Shown here: one piece after another, positions 49,353-60,509 of the stretch
Position numbering within the stretch: position 1 is the stretch's first letter
How the letters are laid out: the number at the start of each line of letters is the position of its first letter
NCBI GenBank assembly: GCA_038501195.1
Contig: JBBPUQ010000004.1
Coordinates: 372,001 to 436,000, forward strand
Source of the DNA: Nemania diffusa
Lineage: Eukaryota; Ascomycota; Sordariomycetes; Xylariales; Xylariaceae
DNA length: 64,000 nucleotides
Direction: 5' to 3'
Translations under genes and position numbers: made by a program
Notes under the pieces: model-generated
What the model was told of the DNA's origin: nothing
What the model saw: the letters and a program-made list of their open reading frames with translations, nothing else
Database searches by the model: none

Positions 49353-49945
49353 GAGTAAGGATCTGGAGTGCGGTGCTGTGAATCCTGCTTGTGGTGGTGT
49401 CCGCCCGTGCTGGTATGCGTTCCGATTGTCACCTACAAGGCAAGTGGCCTGTGGCGGCCTGAGATGGTTCTTGGTAATGCTGTTGGGAGCTAGGTTGTGT
49501 GGGCAGACACAGACATACGCCAACTGAGCTTGCGGCGGCTGCGTACAACGTAGTACGGTATTACTCGTTCGTTTAGGGCTACGTGATGGCATTAGCTTTG
49601 GGTCTATGTTTTCAGGTTTGTCATTGCATTGCTTCAACGAGGTAGGAGACTTTCTTCTGAAAGAAACGAGTCTATTTGCAGCTGAGGAAAGGCTGACGTG
49701 TTTATCGCTATTGCGTGAAGGGTTGTGGTTATTATTGTTTTTTCCGCTCTTTTGACAATGATACTCGGGTTCAGCGGCTGGCTGTTATCTAAAAGTATAA
49801 ACCGTCTTCACTTTCTATTATCTCCTAACACAATTAATTGATAATTAATTATCTACTGAAACGAAGTGGAAGGCAGATGGCAAGAAGTAAGGAGATAACC
49901 AAATTATAAAAGACAAGGCAGTTTGTAAAAAAGAAAAAAAGAAAA
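49353..49945. other. Intergenic region downstream of the NLR
   Basis: No supported gene. AT-rich with A-tracts near 49925-49945 that border the inverted-repeat element. Confidence 0.4.
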
Positions 49946-50533
49946 CGTACAACACCGGGGATTCGCTGGTCGTCACCGACCCAACTACTGATCCGGCGGT
50001 ATGTAGCTTAGCTATGGGGGAGCGGACGGGACCCCGCGTTCTCTACATCCTATGGTCGTACGTGACAGCTATCTGTCTAACTTGGATTTATAAAGTTTCT
50101 ATAGAATCCGCTTGGGTGACTAACTAAGAGTCGCCTGTCAAGTCGGTGACTACAAAAGAGAAAAGACTAAATCAATACAAGTGAAAGAAAACGAGTCAAC
50201 TTATTCAGGGTGTCTTGAGCTTCCGTATATATGGGATAAGTATGGTAGAACTTAGACCCGGTCGTGCGCTACAATCTATTTTGTAGATATTATCAGCCCC
50301 CTTTATTTCCCTGTTCAGCTTATTTCTTAATCAGGGAACTAGCACTTTTCATATGTATTCTCCAACTAAACATAACTCACTAGCTATATAAGTGTTCATG
50401 AAGCTAGGTTCTATCACGTACGACCACAGCCGCTGGAAAACTCGGGATCCCGTCCGCTCTCCCATAGATAAGCCGGTGAGCGCCAAATTAGTAGTTGGGT
50501 CGGTGACGACCAGCGAATCCTTGGTGTTGTACG
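49946..50533. mobile_element. Non-autonomous DNA-transposon-like element (MITE) with about 120-bp terminal inverted repeats
   Basis: The left arm 49946-50065 begins CGTACAACACCGGGGATTCG and ends GTCGTACGTGA. The reverse complement of the right arm 50414-50533 begins CGTACAACACCAAGGATTCG and ends the same way. The arms share long identical blocks such as CGCTGGTCGTCACCGACCCA and AGAGCGGACGGGA-type cores. Several differences are C/T or G/A transitions. The internal roughly 350 bp encodes no transposase. A clear target-site duplication is not visible; A-rich sequence flanks both ends. This fits a miniature inverted-repeat element or the remnant of a larger transposon. Confidence 0.75.
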
Positions 50534-51110
50534 TTATTTTTACCCTTTCTTTTATTTTTATTTGCGTTTTTATTTTCGTGATGTTGATTAAGTTTCCGAT
50601 ATCACAGGTTGAGAGTTGTGAGTGGTGTTACAAATTACCTAGGTAGGGGCGGCATTGGGTGGAGACATCGGCGTCAGTATTTCAGTGGTATACCGGGTGA
50701 TCGGGGTCGGTGGTGGGGTAGTGGGGTAGTGGGGTTCGTGGCAATTTATCAGAAAATGCAGAAAGAGAAGGTGCCCCTCCATATACCCCCCTCCGATTGT
50801 CGCATGTGTCCCTATCTTTATCTAACCCGGACAATTTATTAAAAAAGAGTCATCGCCATTCCTTTCGCATAACTAAGGGCAACGCCATCAGCAGCATCAC
50901 CACCCCCATTCCCGCTCCCGCTGTCACCACCACCGAATACCCTTCAGCGTGACTCACCAGGTGTCTATAAAGGGTTACCCTCCGGCACACCGAAGCCTCC
51001 TCAGAATCTACTGTGTCTCGTCTCCAATTCAGACTCCAATTGACTCCAAACGACTAGAATACAAATATAATTACAATCGCAGCCGCAGTCGCAATCGGAC
51101 GATACACAAC
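50534..51110 (+). promoter_or_regulatory. Upstream region of tryptophan synthase
   Basis: Holds a CPC1/Gcn4-type site (see separate entry), a second TGACTC half-site at 51041, and a CT/CA-rich leader before the ATG. No ORF of interest. Confidence 0.5.
50950..50956 (+). promoter_or_regulatory. TGACTCA general amino-acid control element (CPC1/Gcn4 site)
   Basis: A perfect palindromic TGACTCA lies about 155 bp upstream of the tryptophan synthase ATG. This is the consensus bound by Gcn4/CPC1/CpcA, which derepresses amino-acid biosynthesis genes on starvation. The site is seen; the regulation is inferred from the family. Confidence 0.6.
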
Positions 51111-53440
51111 ATGGAGCCTCTAAGACAGACCTTTAAGCGGTGCCAGGCTGAGAATCGGGTACGATAGACCAACAGACAGACAGTACAACACCTACAAGAG
51201 CCAGTAGTCGCTAACGAGAAGTGTACGTGTAGGCTGCATTGGTGACCTATGTCACAGCCGGCTTCCCCAAGCCTGAGCTCATGCCCAGCATCTTGCTGGC
51301 TATGCAGAAGGGTGGTGCTGGTACGTGATGAATCCCAGGCCCACCAATTGACACTACCTGACGCAAGGAAACAGATGTCATTGAGTTGGGCGTCCCGTTC
51401 ACAGATCCTATTGCCGATGGCCCTACCATTCAGACCTCCAACACGGTCGCCCTCGCCAACGGCGTCACCATCAAGTCCACCCTACAGATGGTCAAGGACT
51501 CGCGCGCTCAGGGCCTGATCGTTCCCGTGCTGCTGATGGGCTACTACAACCCCCTTCTTAGTTACGGCGAAGAAGGTCTGTTAACTGATTGCAAGGCTGC
51601 CGGGATCAATGGCTTCATCGTCTGCGACTTGCCTCCCGAAGAGGCCGTCTCCTTCCGCAAGTTCTGTAGTCGTGGTGGCCTATCCTATGTTCCTCTAATC
51701 GCCCCGGCTACCTCCGATGCCCGCATGAAGCTTCTGTGTGCCCTAGCCGACTCTTTCATCTACGTCGTTTCCCGCCAGGGTGTTACTGGTGCTCTGGGTA
51801 CCCTGAATGCCAACCTCCCCAGCCTACTCGAGCGCGTCAAGAAGTATAGTGGCGACAAGCCCGCTGCTGTCGGCTTCGGCGTCTCTACGCGCGACCACTT
51901 CCAGTCTGTGGCTGCTATCGCCGATGGTGTTGTCATCGGTTCCCAGATTGTCACGATTCTCCAGAACGCCGAGGCCGGCAAGCACGCCCAGGCTGTGCAG
52001 GAATACTGTGCTTATGTTACGGGACGGACGGGCGAGCCCGAGGTCACGCGAGAGGTGGGGGTCATTGAGGCTGCTGGCTTGGCGAAAGAGCCTAATGGCG
52101 AGTCTGTCACGGTGAACGGCACAGTTACCGAGGAGGAGGATGCCGCGCTGGTCGCACAACTCGCTGCTCTCCATGGTATAATTCCTGAGCGGTTTGGTGA
52201 ATTTGGTGGTCAATACGTTCCGGAGTCCCTCATGGACTGTCTATCACAACTGGAAGAAGGCTTCAATGCCATAAAAGATGATCCCAAGTTCTGGGAAGAA
52301 TACAGATCCTACTATCCTTGGATGGGACGGCCTGGCCACCTACAGTATGCTGAACGGTTGACGGAATACGCAGGAGGTGCCAAGATCTGGTTGAAGAGAG
52401 AAGATTTGAACCATACTGGTTCTCATAAGATCAACAATGCTCTAGGCCAGTTGCTTCTCGCACGGAGACTGGGTAAAACCAAGATCATTGCCGAGACGGG
52501 TGCGGGGCAGCACGGTGTCGCTACGGCCACTGTCTGTGCCAAGTTCGGCATGGAGTGCACCGTCTTCATGGGTGCTGTGAGTTGTCTTGTTTCCATTATT
52601 CCCCGCCCCGAAAGCCTCGAACTAACAATTCTATAGGAAGATGTGCGACGACAAGCACTCAACGTGTTCCGTATGCGACTCCTCGGCGCTAAGGTAATTG
52701 CTGTGGAGTGTGGTAGCAAAACCCTCCGAGATGCCGTCAACGAGGCGCTAAGAGCCTGGGTTGTGCGTCTCGAAGACACGCATTATATTATCGGCTCAGC
52801 CATCGGCCCTCACCCATTCCCGACCATTGTCAGAACTTTCCAGTCCGTCATCGGCAACGAGACGAAAGCGCAGATGCTCGAGAAGCGGGGGAAACTCCCT
52901 GACGCCGTTGTCGCTTGCGTTGGAGGCGGTAGTAACGCGGTGGGTATGTTCTACCCGTTCGCGAATGATCCTAGTGTGAAACTGCTCGGCGTCGAGGCCG
53001 GCGGTGACGGCGTGCACACGGACCGGCACTCGGCGACCCTGACGGCGGGTTCTAAGGGCGTCTTGCACGGTGTCCGGACCTATGTCCTTCAGAACGAGCA
53101 CGGCCAGATCAACGACACACACTCGGTATCCGCAGGTCTCGATTACCCCGGCGTGGGACCCGAACTATCATCCTGGAAGGACAACGAGCGGGCTAAATTC
53201 GTAGCAGCCACAGACGCCGAGGCATTCCTCGGCTTCAAGCTGATGAGTCAGCTGGAGGGTATCATCCCGGCGCTCGAGTCGGCGCACGGCATCTATGGCG
53301 CCCTCGAGCTGGCCAAGACGATGAAGAAGGACGAGGACCTCGTGATTTGTCTCAGCGGTCGTGGCGACAAGGACGTACAGAGCGTGGCGGATGAGCTGCC
53401 CAAGCTGGGTCCCGAGATCGGATGGGATCTCCGGTTTTAA
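51111..53440 (+). CDS. trp-3: Tryptophan synthase, fused alpha-beta
   Basis: Four exons, 51111-51158, 51233-51320, 51375-52576 and 52637-53440, give 713 residues, the usual length of the fungal bifunctional enzyme. The alpha half has [17 protein letters not shown], with catalytic Glu49 and Asp60 at the same numbers as in bacterial TrpA. The beta half starts near residue 300 ([14 protein letters not shown]). It carries the PLP lysine in [11 protein letters not shown] (Lys397), the [10 protein letters not shown] phosphate-binding loop and the SGRGDKD C-terminal motif. Alpha cleaves indole-3-glycerol phosphate; beta condenses the channelled indole with serine to tryptophan in the cytosol. The linker (about 250-290) is acidic and variable, as usual. 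A TGACTCA element upstream suggests cross-pathway control. It converges on the bL28m gene. Confidence 0.97.
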
Positions 53441-53856
53441 AAAAGAAAACGAAGATAGATTTACAGATTGATATCTAGTATTTGGTATCTGTATCTGGTT
53501 TGCATAGGAGTGTTGTCTTCAAAAGAGAATGAGGGAATCCGGGCGGAGTCGGCGCATGCACGGGGAACAAAATGACTCTAGATTATACTGTATATAAAGA
53601 CGAACGATCATTCATCCACATTGGTGCATGATCGCCCGGTACCCATCTAGATAGTTTTGTATCATGATACATTTTTTGTACAGTTCTTCTAGTCTGGGTC
53701 GATGTATAGTACAGTGCTGTGCTGTCGACTTTACCAGCGTAATTCTTTTTTGAAGGGCACAGCTCCTAGTTCCATGCCCTCCCTGCCTCCTAGTTGCCAC
53801 GAGCAGTCACTTCACCTTGGCGCTGCTCCGCTCTCCTGTTCCCTCACGTAAACGGC
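53441..53856. other. Convergent 3' region
   Basis: Short intergenic stretch between two convergent genes; nothing else recognised. Confidence 0.4.
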
Positions 53857-54621
53857 TTATTCAGGTTTCTGTGCCGGTTGGGGTATATCCTCCCTGGCCA
53901 CTACCTCTTCAGCATCCACACCAGAGTCGTTACCAATAACGAACTCTTCATCTCGAGCCAGCATAGCATCTACGTCATCGAGGACATCCTGAGGCTGCAA
54001 GCTGTCGGCAGCTAGGCTATCGGGAAAGCCATCAGCGCTAGCAGCAGCAACGGCAGCAATGGCACCGTCATCCTTAGGAGGCAGACCGAGAGCGGCGCGC
54101 TCGCGAGCGAAGCGCTCGCGCACAGCGGGGGTCTGCATGACCTTCCACCGTAAAGCCCAGCCGGCGGGGCCGAGCTCGCGCAGGCGCTTGGCCTTGGCGC
54201 CGAGGAGGTACTCGTCGATGCCGCCGAGGCGGTCGATGGTGCGCAGGACGGAGGCGGTGAGGCGCGTGCGCACGAAGGCCTTGAGGGCGGGCGACCAGAG
54301 GCGCTTGGTCTGGCGGTTCGGCAGCCAGGTCGTGCGGGACTTGTTGCCGTACTTGTGGGCCACGACGTTGCCGAAGCGGATCTTGGCGCGCCCGTACAGG
54401 CCCTGGTTGCGCTGCTTGTAGGTCGTGAAGCGCCCGTAGGGGTAGTCGGGGACTTGGTCCGCGGGCACGGTGAGGTAGGAGGGGGTTTGTCGGGCGAGGG
54501 GGGCCGTTGTGCTTAGGGCGCGGCGGCTGAGGGTAGACGAGAGGGTGGGTATGGGAGTGGGTGAGCAGAGGGCGAGTCGGGGTATGCACCGTAGTGGCGC
54601 CATCGTGGGTCGTGGTATCAT
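53857..54621 (-). CDS. mrpl24: Mitochondrial large-subunit ribosomal protein bL28m
   Basis: Single exon, 254 residues. The N-terminal 40 residues are basic, Ser/Thr/Pro-rich and lack acids (mitochondrial presequence). A bL28 core follows: GLYGRAKIRFGNVVAHKYGN, RTTWLPNRQTKRLWSPAL and FVRTRLTASVLRTIDRLGGI, which keeps the bacterial pattern of GN-VSH-x-x-K-T-x-R-x-W-x-PN and a later V-T-x-x-LRTID. A mitochondrial-specific helical extension (EYLLGAKAKRLRELGPAGWA) and an acidic C-terminal tail follow. It should act in the mitoribosomal large subunit. An in-frame second Met six codons in (MAPLRC) could be the start instead. Yeast MRPL24 is the corresponding gene. Confidence 0.92.
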   Translation of the reverse strand: MIPRPTMAPLRCIPRLALCSPTPIPTLSSTLSRRALSTTAPLARQTPSYLTVPADQVPDYPYGRFTTYKQRNQGLYGRAKIRFGNVVAHKYGNKSRTTWLPNRQTKRLWSPALKAFVRTRLTASVLRTIDRLGGIDEYLLGAKAKRLRELGPAGWALRWKVMQTPAVRERFARERAALGLPPKDDGAIAAVAAASADGFPDSLAADSLQPQDVLDDVDAMLARDEEFVIGNDSGVDAEEVVAREDIPQPAQKPE

Positions 54622-55279
54622 GGTTTTTGTGGTTATATCGTGGTTTTGAGAGAGCCTCTTCCTGTCGACGAGGTGGGATGCTAGGTCGGATTGATTGTAT
54701 AATTAGAGGTGCCCGTGTCGTCGGTCCATGGGCCAATTGAATTCACTTGGCTTTGCTTGTAAGTGAGGGGTCTCGGTGGAAGAAAACCACGCCCTAGATG
54801 AGGCGTAGGGGGGGCTTTCTGGTCGAATTTTATCGAGTTTGGGATCGATTTGACTCTTGAAATTCAAGCTGCTTAGTGACCAAAGTCTAAGCTTTGGCGG
54901 TTTCTTGGCACTTGCAGTGTGGGGATTGAGAATTGGAGATTGGGACTGGCGCGGATAATCGATCGGTAGAAGGTTTGTCCGGGTATATAGAATAGGTACA
55001 GTACCTACCCTTCCTTATCAGGTGATAGCGCTCCGATTTCGCGAAGTCAAGACTTTAAAAATACCCCACACTTAAGCTAGATCAACACTGGTGGGGTTCA
55101 GTTGGCGTGTCTATGAATAAACCTACCTAATTGAATACTAATTGAGCATGACGTTTATTAGGGGTCCAAAGTAAACAATCAATACCTTAACTTGAAGAGA
55201 GCTCTGGAGAGACACCAACACTCTACCTATTCAACATCACACCAGTCAGCAATCCATCCGATATTTCTGCCAAGTCAAC
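54622..55279. other. Divergent intergenic region
   Basis: Upstream DNA of bL28m (minus) and of the next gene (plus). No RNA gene or ORF supported. Confidence 0.4.
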
Positions 55280-56530
55280 ATGCTGCCACCAGTGGACGAT
55301 AATGTGCTTAAAAACAATCCCCGTTTCGAGAAGCTCTACAATACCATTACTACCTCGATACTGAACTCGGATGGATCTACCAAGGTCGACCCGTCCGTTA
55401 AACAGCGCGATGCCGTGTGTCAAGTACGTCTGTCTTGCTCTTCTTGCCTACTCATCATACCCTTTATATATATATATCACCGGGCCAAATGTCTAAGTCT
55501 AACGGGTGCATGCCAATTGTACTAGGAACTCAAGGCATACCACCTAAAAGCAGCACGAGTGCATCTCCTCCGCAACGCCATCTCGACCGCCATCCCAACA
55601 CAGAAACCACAAACAACCAAGCAAGAAGACGAAGAGCAACAGCAGAAACAAAGACAATACCAACACAGACGCACCAAGTCCCGCCCCCAACCGCAAATCC
55701 AGACGACACCACAGACACTCTCGTTACCGCCAGATCTAGTCGAGCTGCTGACCCTCATCCCGCCCTTCCTGAATAACGCCTCGACATTACCACCCTCGTC
55801 CGTCACCCTCCTCCTCACCAGTCCACCATTCACCGAGCTCCCGACCCTCTTCCCCAAACTCATCGACATCGTGTCCGCCCGCCTCACAGTGCAAGCGAAA
55901 GCCCTTGCCCGCGTCCTAAGTCCCAGCACAAACCCATCCTACATCCACCGCGTGATCCCGTCTCTCCCTTCCATCGCCAGTACCCTCGTCTCCGACCTCG
56001 CGGTCTCGAAGACACAGCTCTCTGCGGCCCGTCTAGCCGCCACCGCGGCGCTGACACGGCACCTACAACAGCACACCGAGGCGCTCACGCTGCTCCTGCG
56101 CGCTCTCGACGCTAAGCACGGGCCCGTCGCCGCGTCCTCGGAACTGCGCGCCGCACAGGCACGCACTGACGCGCAAGAGTGGGCCCTCGCGGCCGAGGCA
56201 CTGCTCTGGGAGACGCGCCGCCAGGCATACCCACCCGAGGCACGGGCTGCCCTGGCTAATTACCGCCAGCACCTTCGCGACGCCGGGCGCCGGCTCGAGG
56301 ACGGGGCGCGCGTGCGCGAGGCCGAGCTCGCTGACTACGGAGTCGATGTCGATGGCCAGAACCAGAATCGGGGGAGTGGTGGTGGTAGTCGGATAAGGAC
56401 GAGGGGGAGACGGGGCACGGCGACTGTGGATGAGAATAAGGAGCGGGTGATGCGCGAGATGGGGCGCGTCTGGCGTGAGATGGAGACGAGGTTGAATGAG
56501 ATTCAGGGGGATCTAAATCGTTTGCGGTGA
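55280..56530 (+). CDS. Conserved-looking hypothetical protein, helical/coiled-coil
   Basis: Two exons, 55280-55423 and 55526-56530, join in phase 0 (GTACGT donor, ACTAG acceptor) to 382 residues. The N-terminus reads NPRFEKLYNTITTSILNSDG and runs across the junction into ELKAYHLKAARVHLLRNAIS. A Gln/Arg-rich disordered segment (about 75-115) is followed by LPPDLVELLTLIPPFLNN. Long Ala/Leu/Arg-rich helices continue to MREMGRVWREMETRLNEIQG at the C-terminus, with a Gly/Arg-rich linker near residue 330. This pattern looks like a fungal protein family of unknown function with a helical-bundle or coiled-coil architecture. I cannot name it. Codon bias and splice signals make it a confident gene. Confidence 0.72.
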
Positions 56531-57176
56531 TAGGCTTCGTTTGGGAAACTGCTTCTACACTCTAAGATTCAAGTGATAATTCTTATAAAAGCCCGCAAAG
56601 GAATTATACTCGGCAAAGACATCAGCGAGAAGACCTAACGTAACTTTGATTGATTTGTTTTGTATATTCGCCGTCTGTCTATCTTTCTATCTATCTACCG
56701 GGTGTATTTTCTTTTCCTATCTGTATCCCATCTGTATCCTATCTAAGTAGGTACCCGAGAGAGAAAAGGGGCGGAAGAAAAACAAAACATCCAAGTACAA
56801 GATCCGAGGAATGGATAGAAAAGGAAGGCCTCCTGCCGCCGAAGCAGCGTTATGCTAAAAACGCTAATTCAACATTTTATCCACAGCACACGAGACACGA
56901 TGCTGGGCCAAGACGAGCCAAGCCAAGCCAAGGTAAGGTAAGGTAAGGCGAAGTCAGTTTCCTCCGATATGACCCATTTCCCTCCCTTTCCTGATATCAC
57001 AACGAAGAGAGATAGAAACAGAGAAAAAGAGAGAGAGAAAATGACAACGCCTCCATAATCCCGTGAGACTCGTACACAGATATTTATTCGTTTCGTTCGT
57101 TCCTTTTTTTGGGGTTCTTCTTTGGTTCAAGAGTAGCGAAGTCGGTCCGTAAGAGACACACACGTGCTTCTCTTAC
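56531..57176. other. Convergent intergenic region
   Basis: 3' ends of two convergent genes. GGTAAGGTAAGGTAAGGCGA-type tandem near 56930-56950 and GA-rich tracts near 57005-57040. Nothing else. Confidence 0.4.
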
Positions 57177-59067
57177 TTAACCCTTGACCTTGTAGATGGC
57201 CTCGGCAAGACGGCCGACGTTGTCGGTGGTGATGCCGGCGACGCTGATGCGGCCGTCCTTGGTGGCGTAGACGCTGTGCTCCTTGGCCAGGGCGTCCATG
57301 GCGGCGGCGTCGAGCCCCGTGTACGCGAACATGCCGATCTGCGACGTGATGTGGCTCCAGTCGTGGCGGCTGCCCAGCTTCTCCAGGTTGTCCTTGAGCA
57401 GCGCGCGCATCGTGATGATGCGGTCGGCCATCTCCTTGACCTCGGCCAGCCACTGCGTGTAGAGGGCCGGCGTGTTGAGGATCTCGGACGCGATGCGCGC
57501 GCCGTGCACGGGCGGGTTCGAGTACAGCGGGCGCACGAGGATCTTGACTTGCGAGTCGAGGCGCTTCTTCTCCTCGGGCGAGGAGCCGAGGATCGAGAAG
57601 GCGCCTACGCGCTCGCCGTAGAGACCCTAAAAAGGGGGGAGTCAGTCAGCCATTCTGTGTAGCAAGGAGAAGAAGAAGAAGAAGAAGAAGAAGAAGAGTA
57701 GAAAGAGGACCGAGACATACCATGTTCTTCGCGAAACTCTGGGACAGGCAGACCTCGTGGCCCTGCTCGACAAAGTAGCGCAGGGCGAAGGCGTCCTTGT
57801 CGGTGTCGCCGCTCGCGAAGCCCTGGTAGGCCATGTCGAAGAAGGCGAAGTGGCCCTTGGCCTTGACGGCCTGGCTGATCTCCTTCCACTGGGCCTGGGT
57901 CGGGTCGACGCCGGTGGGGTTGTGGGCGCAGGCGTGGAAGAGGAACATGCTGCCCTTCGGGGCGGCGTTGACGTCGGCGAGCAGGCCGGCGAAGTCGAGG
58001 CCGATGGTGTCCTTGTCGTAGTAGCGGTACTGCTGGACCTTGAGGCCGGCGTCGAGGAAGACGGCCTTGTGGTTGGCCCACGACGGGTTCGGGATGTAGA
58101 TGGTCTTGTCGCCGGGGAAGAAGCGCGCGAGGAAGGCCGCGCCGATGCGCAGCGCGCCCGTGCCCGAGATGGACTGCGTGATGGCCAGCCGGTCGAGCGC
58201 CGACGAGTCCGCGCCGTAGGCGAGTGCGGCGGCGGCCTTGGTGAACTCGGGCACGCCCGTGATGCCGGCGTACTCCTTGTTCAGCTTGGCGGCGATGACC
58301 TTCTGCTCGGCGGTGCGCACCGACGGCAGGACGTAGGGCTTGCCCTTGTCATCGCGGTAGGCGCCGACACCTGTAGGCGCACAGACAGAGCATCAATGAG
58401 GACATGTTCATTTCGTTTCATTCATCGTTTATAGTAGGTACTAGTAGGGGTGTCGAGATGTGGGGGGAGGGGGGGCATGGAGGGGAGCTGGGACAGCTGG
58501 GAGAGAGCTTCTAGGCGCTTTGGGAAGTAGATGCAGGTAGCAAACATCGGCAGACGTACCGAGGTTGATCTTCTTCTCGAAGCTGTCGGCCTTGAAGGCT
58601 TCGGTGATACCTAGTAATCACATGTTAGTTATACATTATATAGAGAAAGCAGATGGTGGAGTGGTCAATTGACAGATAGGTGAATATCTAAACATGTGAA
58701 AGAGGAAATGAACCACGACATACCGAGAATGGCCTGAATGAATCCAAAACAACATGGCATCAGCAATTCAAGTCCCGAGCATAGACAACAACATGCTAGC
58801 CTCGATCGACTAGTGCACATAAACCAGTCTCAGCATCTACGAATTCGACTTACATCCTACAACACCCACGACCACCACCAAGTTAGCCATCTTTGTTCTA
58901 CTATTATCATCGTCGCAAACGACGTGGCTTGGTAATCGACATACCGGTGGACCCTGAGGCACGTTGGCCCAGGTGGAGCCAGCTCTGGCAGCTTGAAAGC
59001 CGAAGACGGACGAGGCTCGACGGACGGCGCCCGCCTGGCGAGACGCAATGCGCAGTGTGGAAAGCAT
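57177..59067 (-). CDS. aat1: Aspartate aminotransferase, mitochondrial, with 3-nt and 10-nt micro-exons
   Basis: Six minus-strand exons, 59067-58945, 58856-58854, 58733-58724, 58610-58560, 58370-57721 and 57626-57177, give 428 residues. The first 25 residues ([20 protein letters not shown]) form a mitochondrial presequence. The spliced N-terminus reads [20 protein letters not shown], matching the invariant GPPDxILG of the family. The Asp comes only from the 3-nt exon. Further motifs are [43 protein letters not shown] and the PLP-lysine block [14 protein letters not shown] (Lys277). [14 protein letters not shown] holds the substrate-binding arginine region. The enzyme interconverts aspartate/2-oxoglutarate and oxaloacetate/glutamate in the matrix (malate-aspartate shuttle). 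Intron 57627-57720 has a long (CTT)n polypyrimidine tract. The start was chosen at 59067 rather than 59094 because it gives the family-like presequence. Confidence 0.95.
58854..58856 (-). other. 3-nt micro-exon (GAT) of the aspartate aminotransferase gene
   Basis: The minus strand reads TTGTAG-GAT-GTAAGT. The upstream 88-bp intron has a GTATGT donor and a CTAAC branch point about 27 nt before the acceptor. The 120-bp downstream intron has a perfect GTAAGT donor and a TTCAG acceptor. The inserted codon gives the Asp expected in GPPDxILG. Confidence 0.8.
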
Positions 59068-60509
59068 CGTGGGTGGGGTGTGAATTCCTAGCAATTGAAG
59101 CTGCTGCTGCTGCTGCTGGTCCTACAACGACTGAATAAGAAAGACAAAACGAAGGAAGAGGGGGGGAAGGTGGGAGAGATTGGGGGGCAGGAGACAAGAG
59201 AGGGAGAAATAGAAATAGGTGAGTCAGGTGTGTTGGTGAGGTAGGTAGTGTAGTGTAGTGTAGTGTAAGTATGTACCTAGTTGAACGGATGGATGGATTG
59301 AAGATGGGGATGTGGATGTGAATGTGGATGTGGGATGTGGATAGGGCAGATGGCATGGGTCGATGAATTGACGGACGGATGGATGTAGATTCTAGAAAGT
59401 AGAAAGGTACTTCACTTACGTAGGCACTATTACTATTTAATAGGTAGCTATCTAGACTACCTAACTCTGTGCTCCCTAAGCAGGAAAAAAAAGGTAGGAA
59501 AAAAATAAGCGTGAAGAGGGAGAGACCCAACGTAAACAAATCAGACGGACACAGGAGCTTAACTAGGGACTTTTTTATACACGTCATATGCCTGCCTCCC
59601 TAGTACAAGAATACCGACTTACATGCAGTGTCGTAATATATACATAAGTAGCTAGGCCATGAACAATTAACTACAAACTTCACATATAAGTATAAAGGTC
59701 TGCAGCGCATGTGCAGTACAGTACTGCGTAAGTATAGTCATTGCAAGTCTGCCAAGCCTAGATAGATCCTGCTAAGGAAACAACCCCAGACGCTACGAGA
59801 AAAAGCTAAGATTCTAAATACATACGTACAGGGGAGAATAAGACTCTCATGTTCCAGCCCTTATGCGTATTCACCTACACAACAACAAGGTACCACTATT
59901 ATATACGCTGCAGGTTGTTGAGTACCTACCTATCTGAGGAAGGAAAAAAATTTGGTGTCATGTGTTGTGTCTTATTCCCTTGAGTACGCATGGGTATCCG
60001 GTGCCCCGAGGGGTGGTGCTGCAGCCTTTTAATCCTTGCAATTTTTGAAGCTATTATGAAGTATTACTTACTACACTGGAATCTAGATAGATAGATCCGT
60101 ACTTGCTGCAATTACCTATATAGCACCCATATCTATCATATTCTTTGCATGACAATACTGACTTGTTCAAGTACTTACATAGCTTGAGCTGGAGGGCTTG
60201 CGGGAATTTTACTTCGCATACAGATACCTCTCAGCTGCCTTGCCAAGGTGACTTGGCATCCGATAAATACCTATCTACCTACAGAGTATTTGCTATCGTA
60301 TTGTATTCTAACATCATAACCAGAGAGAATTGATATATGGTACCGTCACCGACATATCTGCATGCCATCCAGTCAGCATTAGTGCGACTATTTTTGTTGA
60401 GCCAAGGGGCAGGCAGGCGTTATTCTAGTTACAACATTGTGTTATTCTTCCTTGTCTGACTTCTTCTTATGTGACAATATGTTCGCCGCTGTCCATCAAT
60501 CACTAATTG
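59068..60509. other. Upstream region of aspartate aminotransferase
   Basis: Contains (GCT)n-type repeats near 59100-59120, a (GTGTA)n tandem at about 59247-59268, and GGATGTGGATGT repeats near 59310-59342. AT-rich beyond 59600. No gene supported. Confidence 0.45.
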
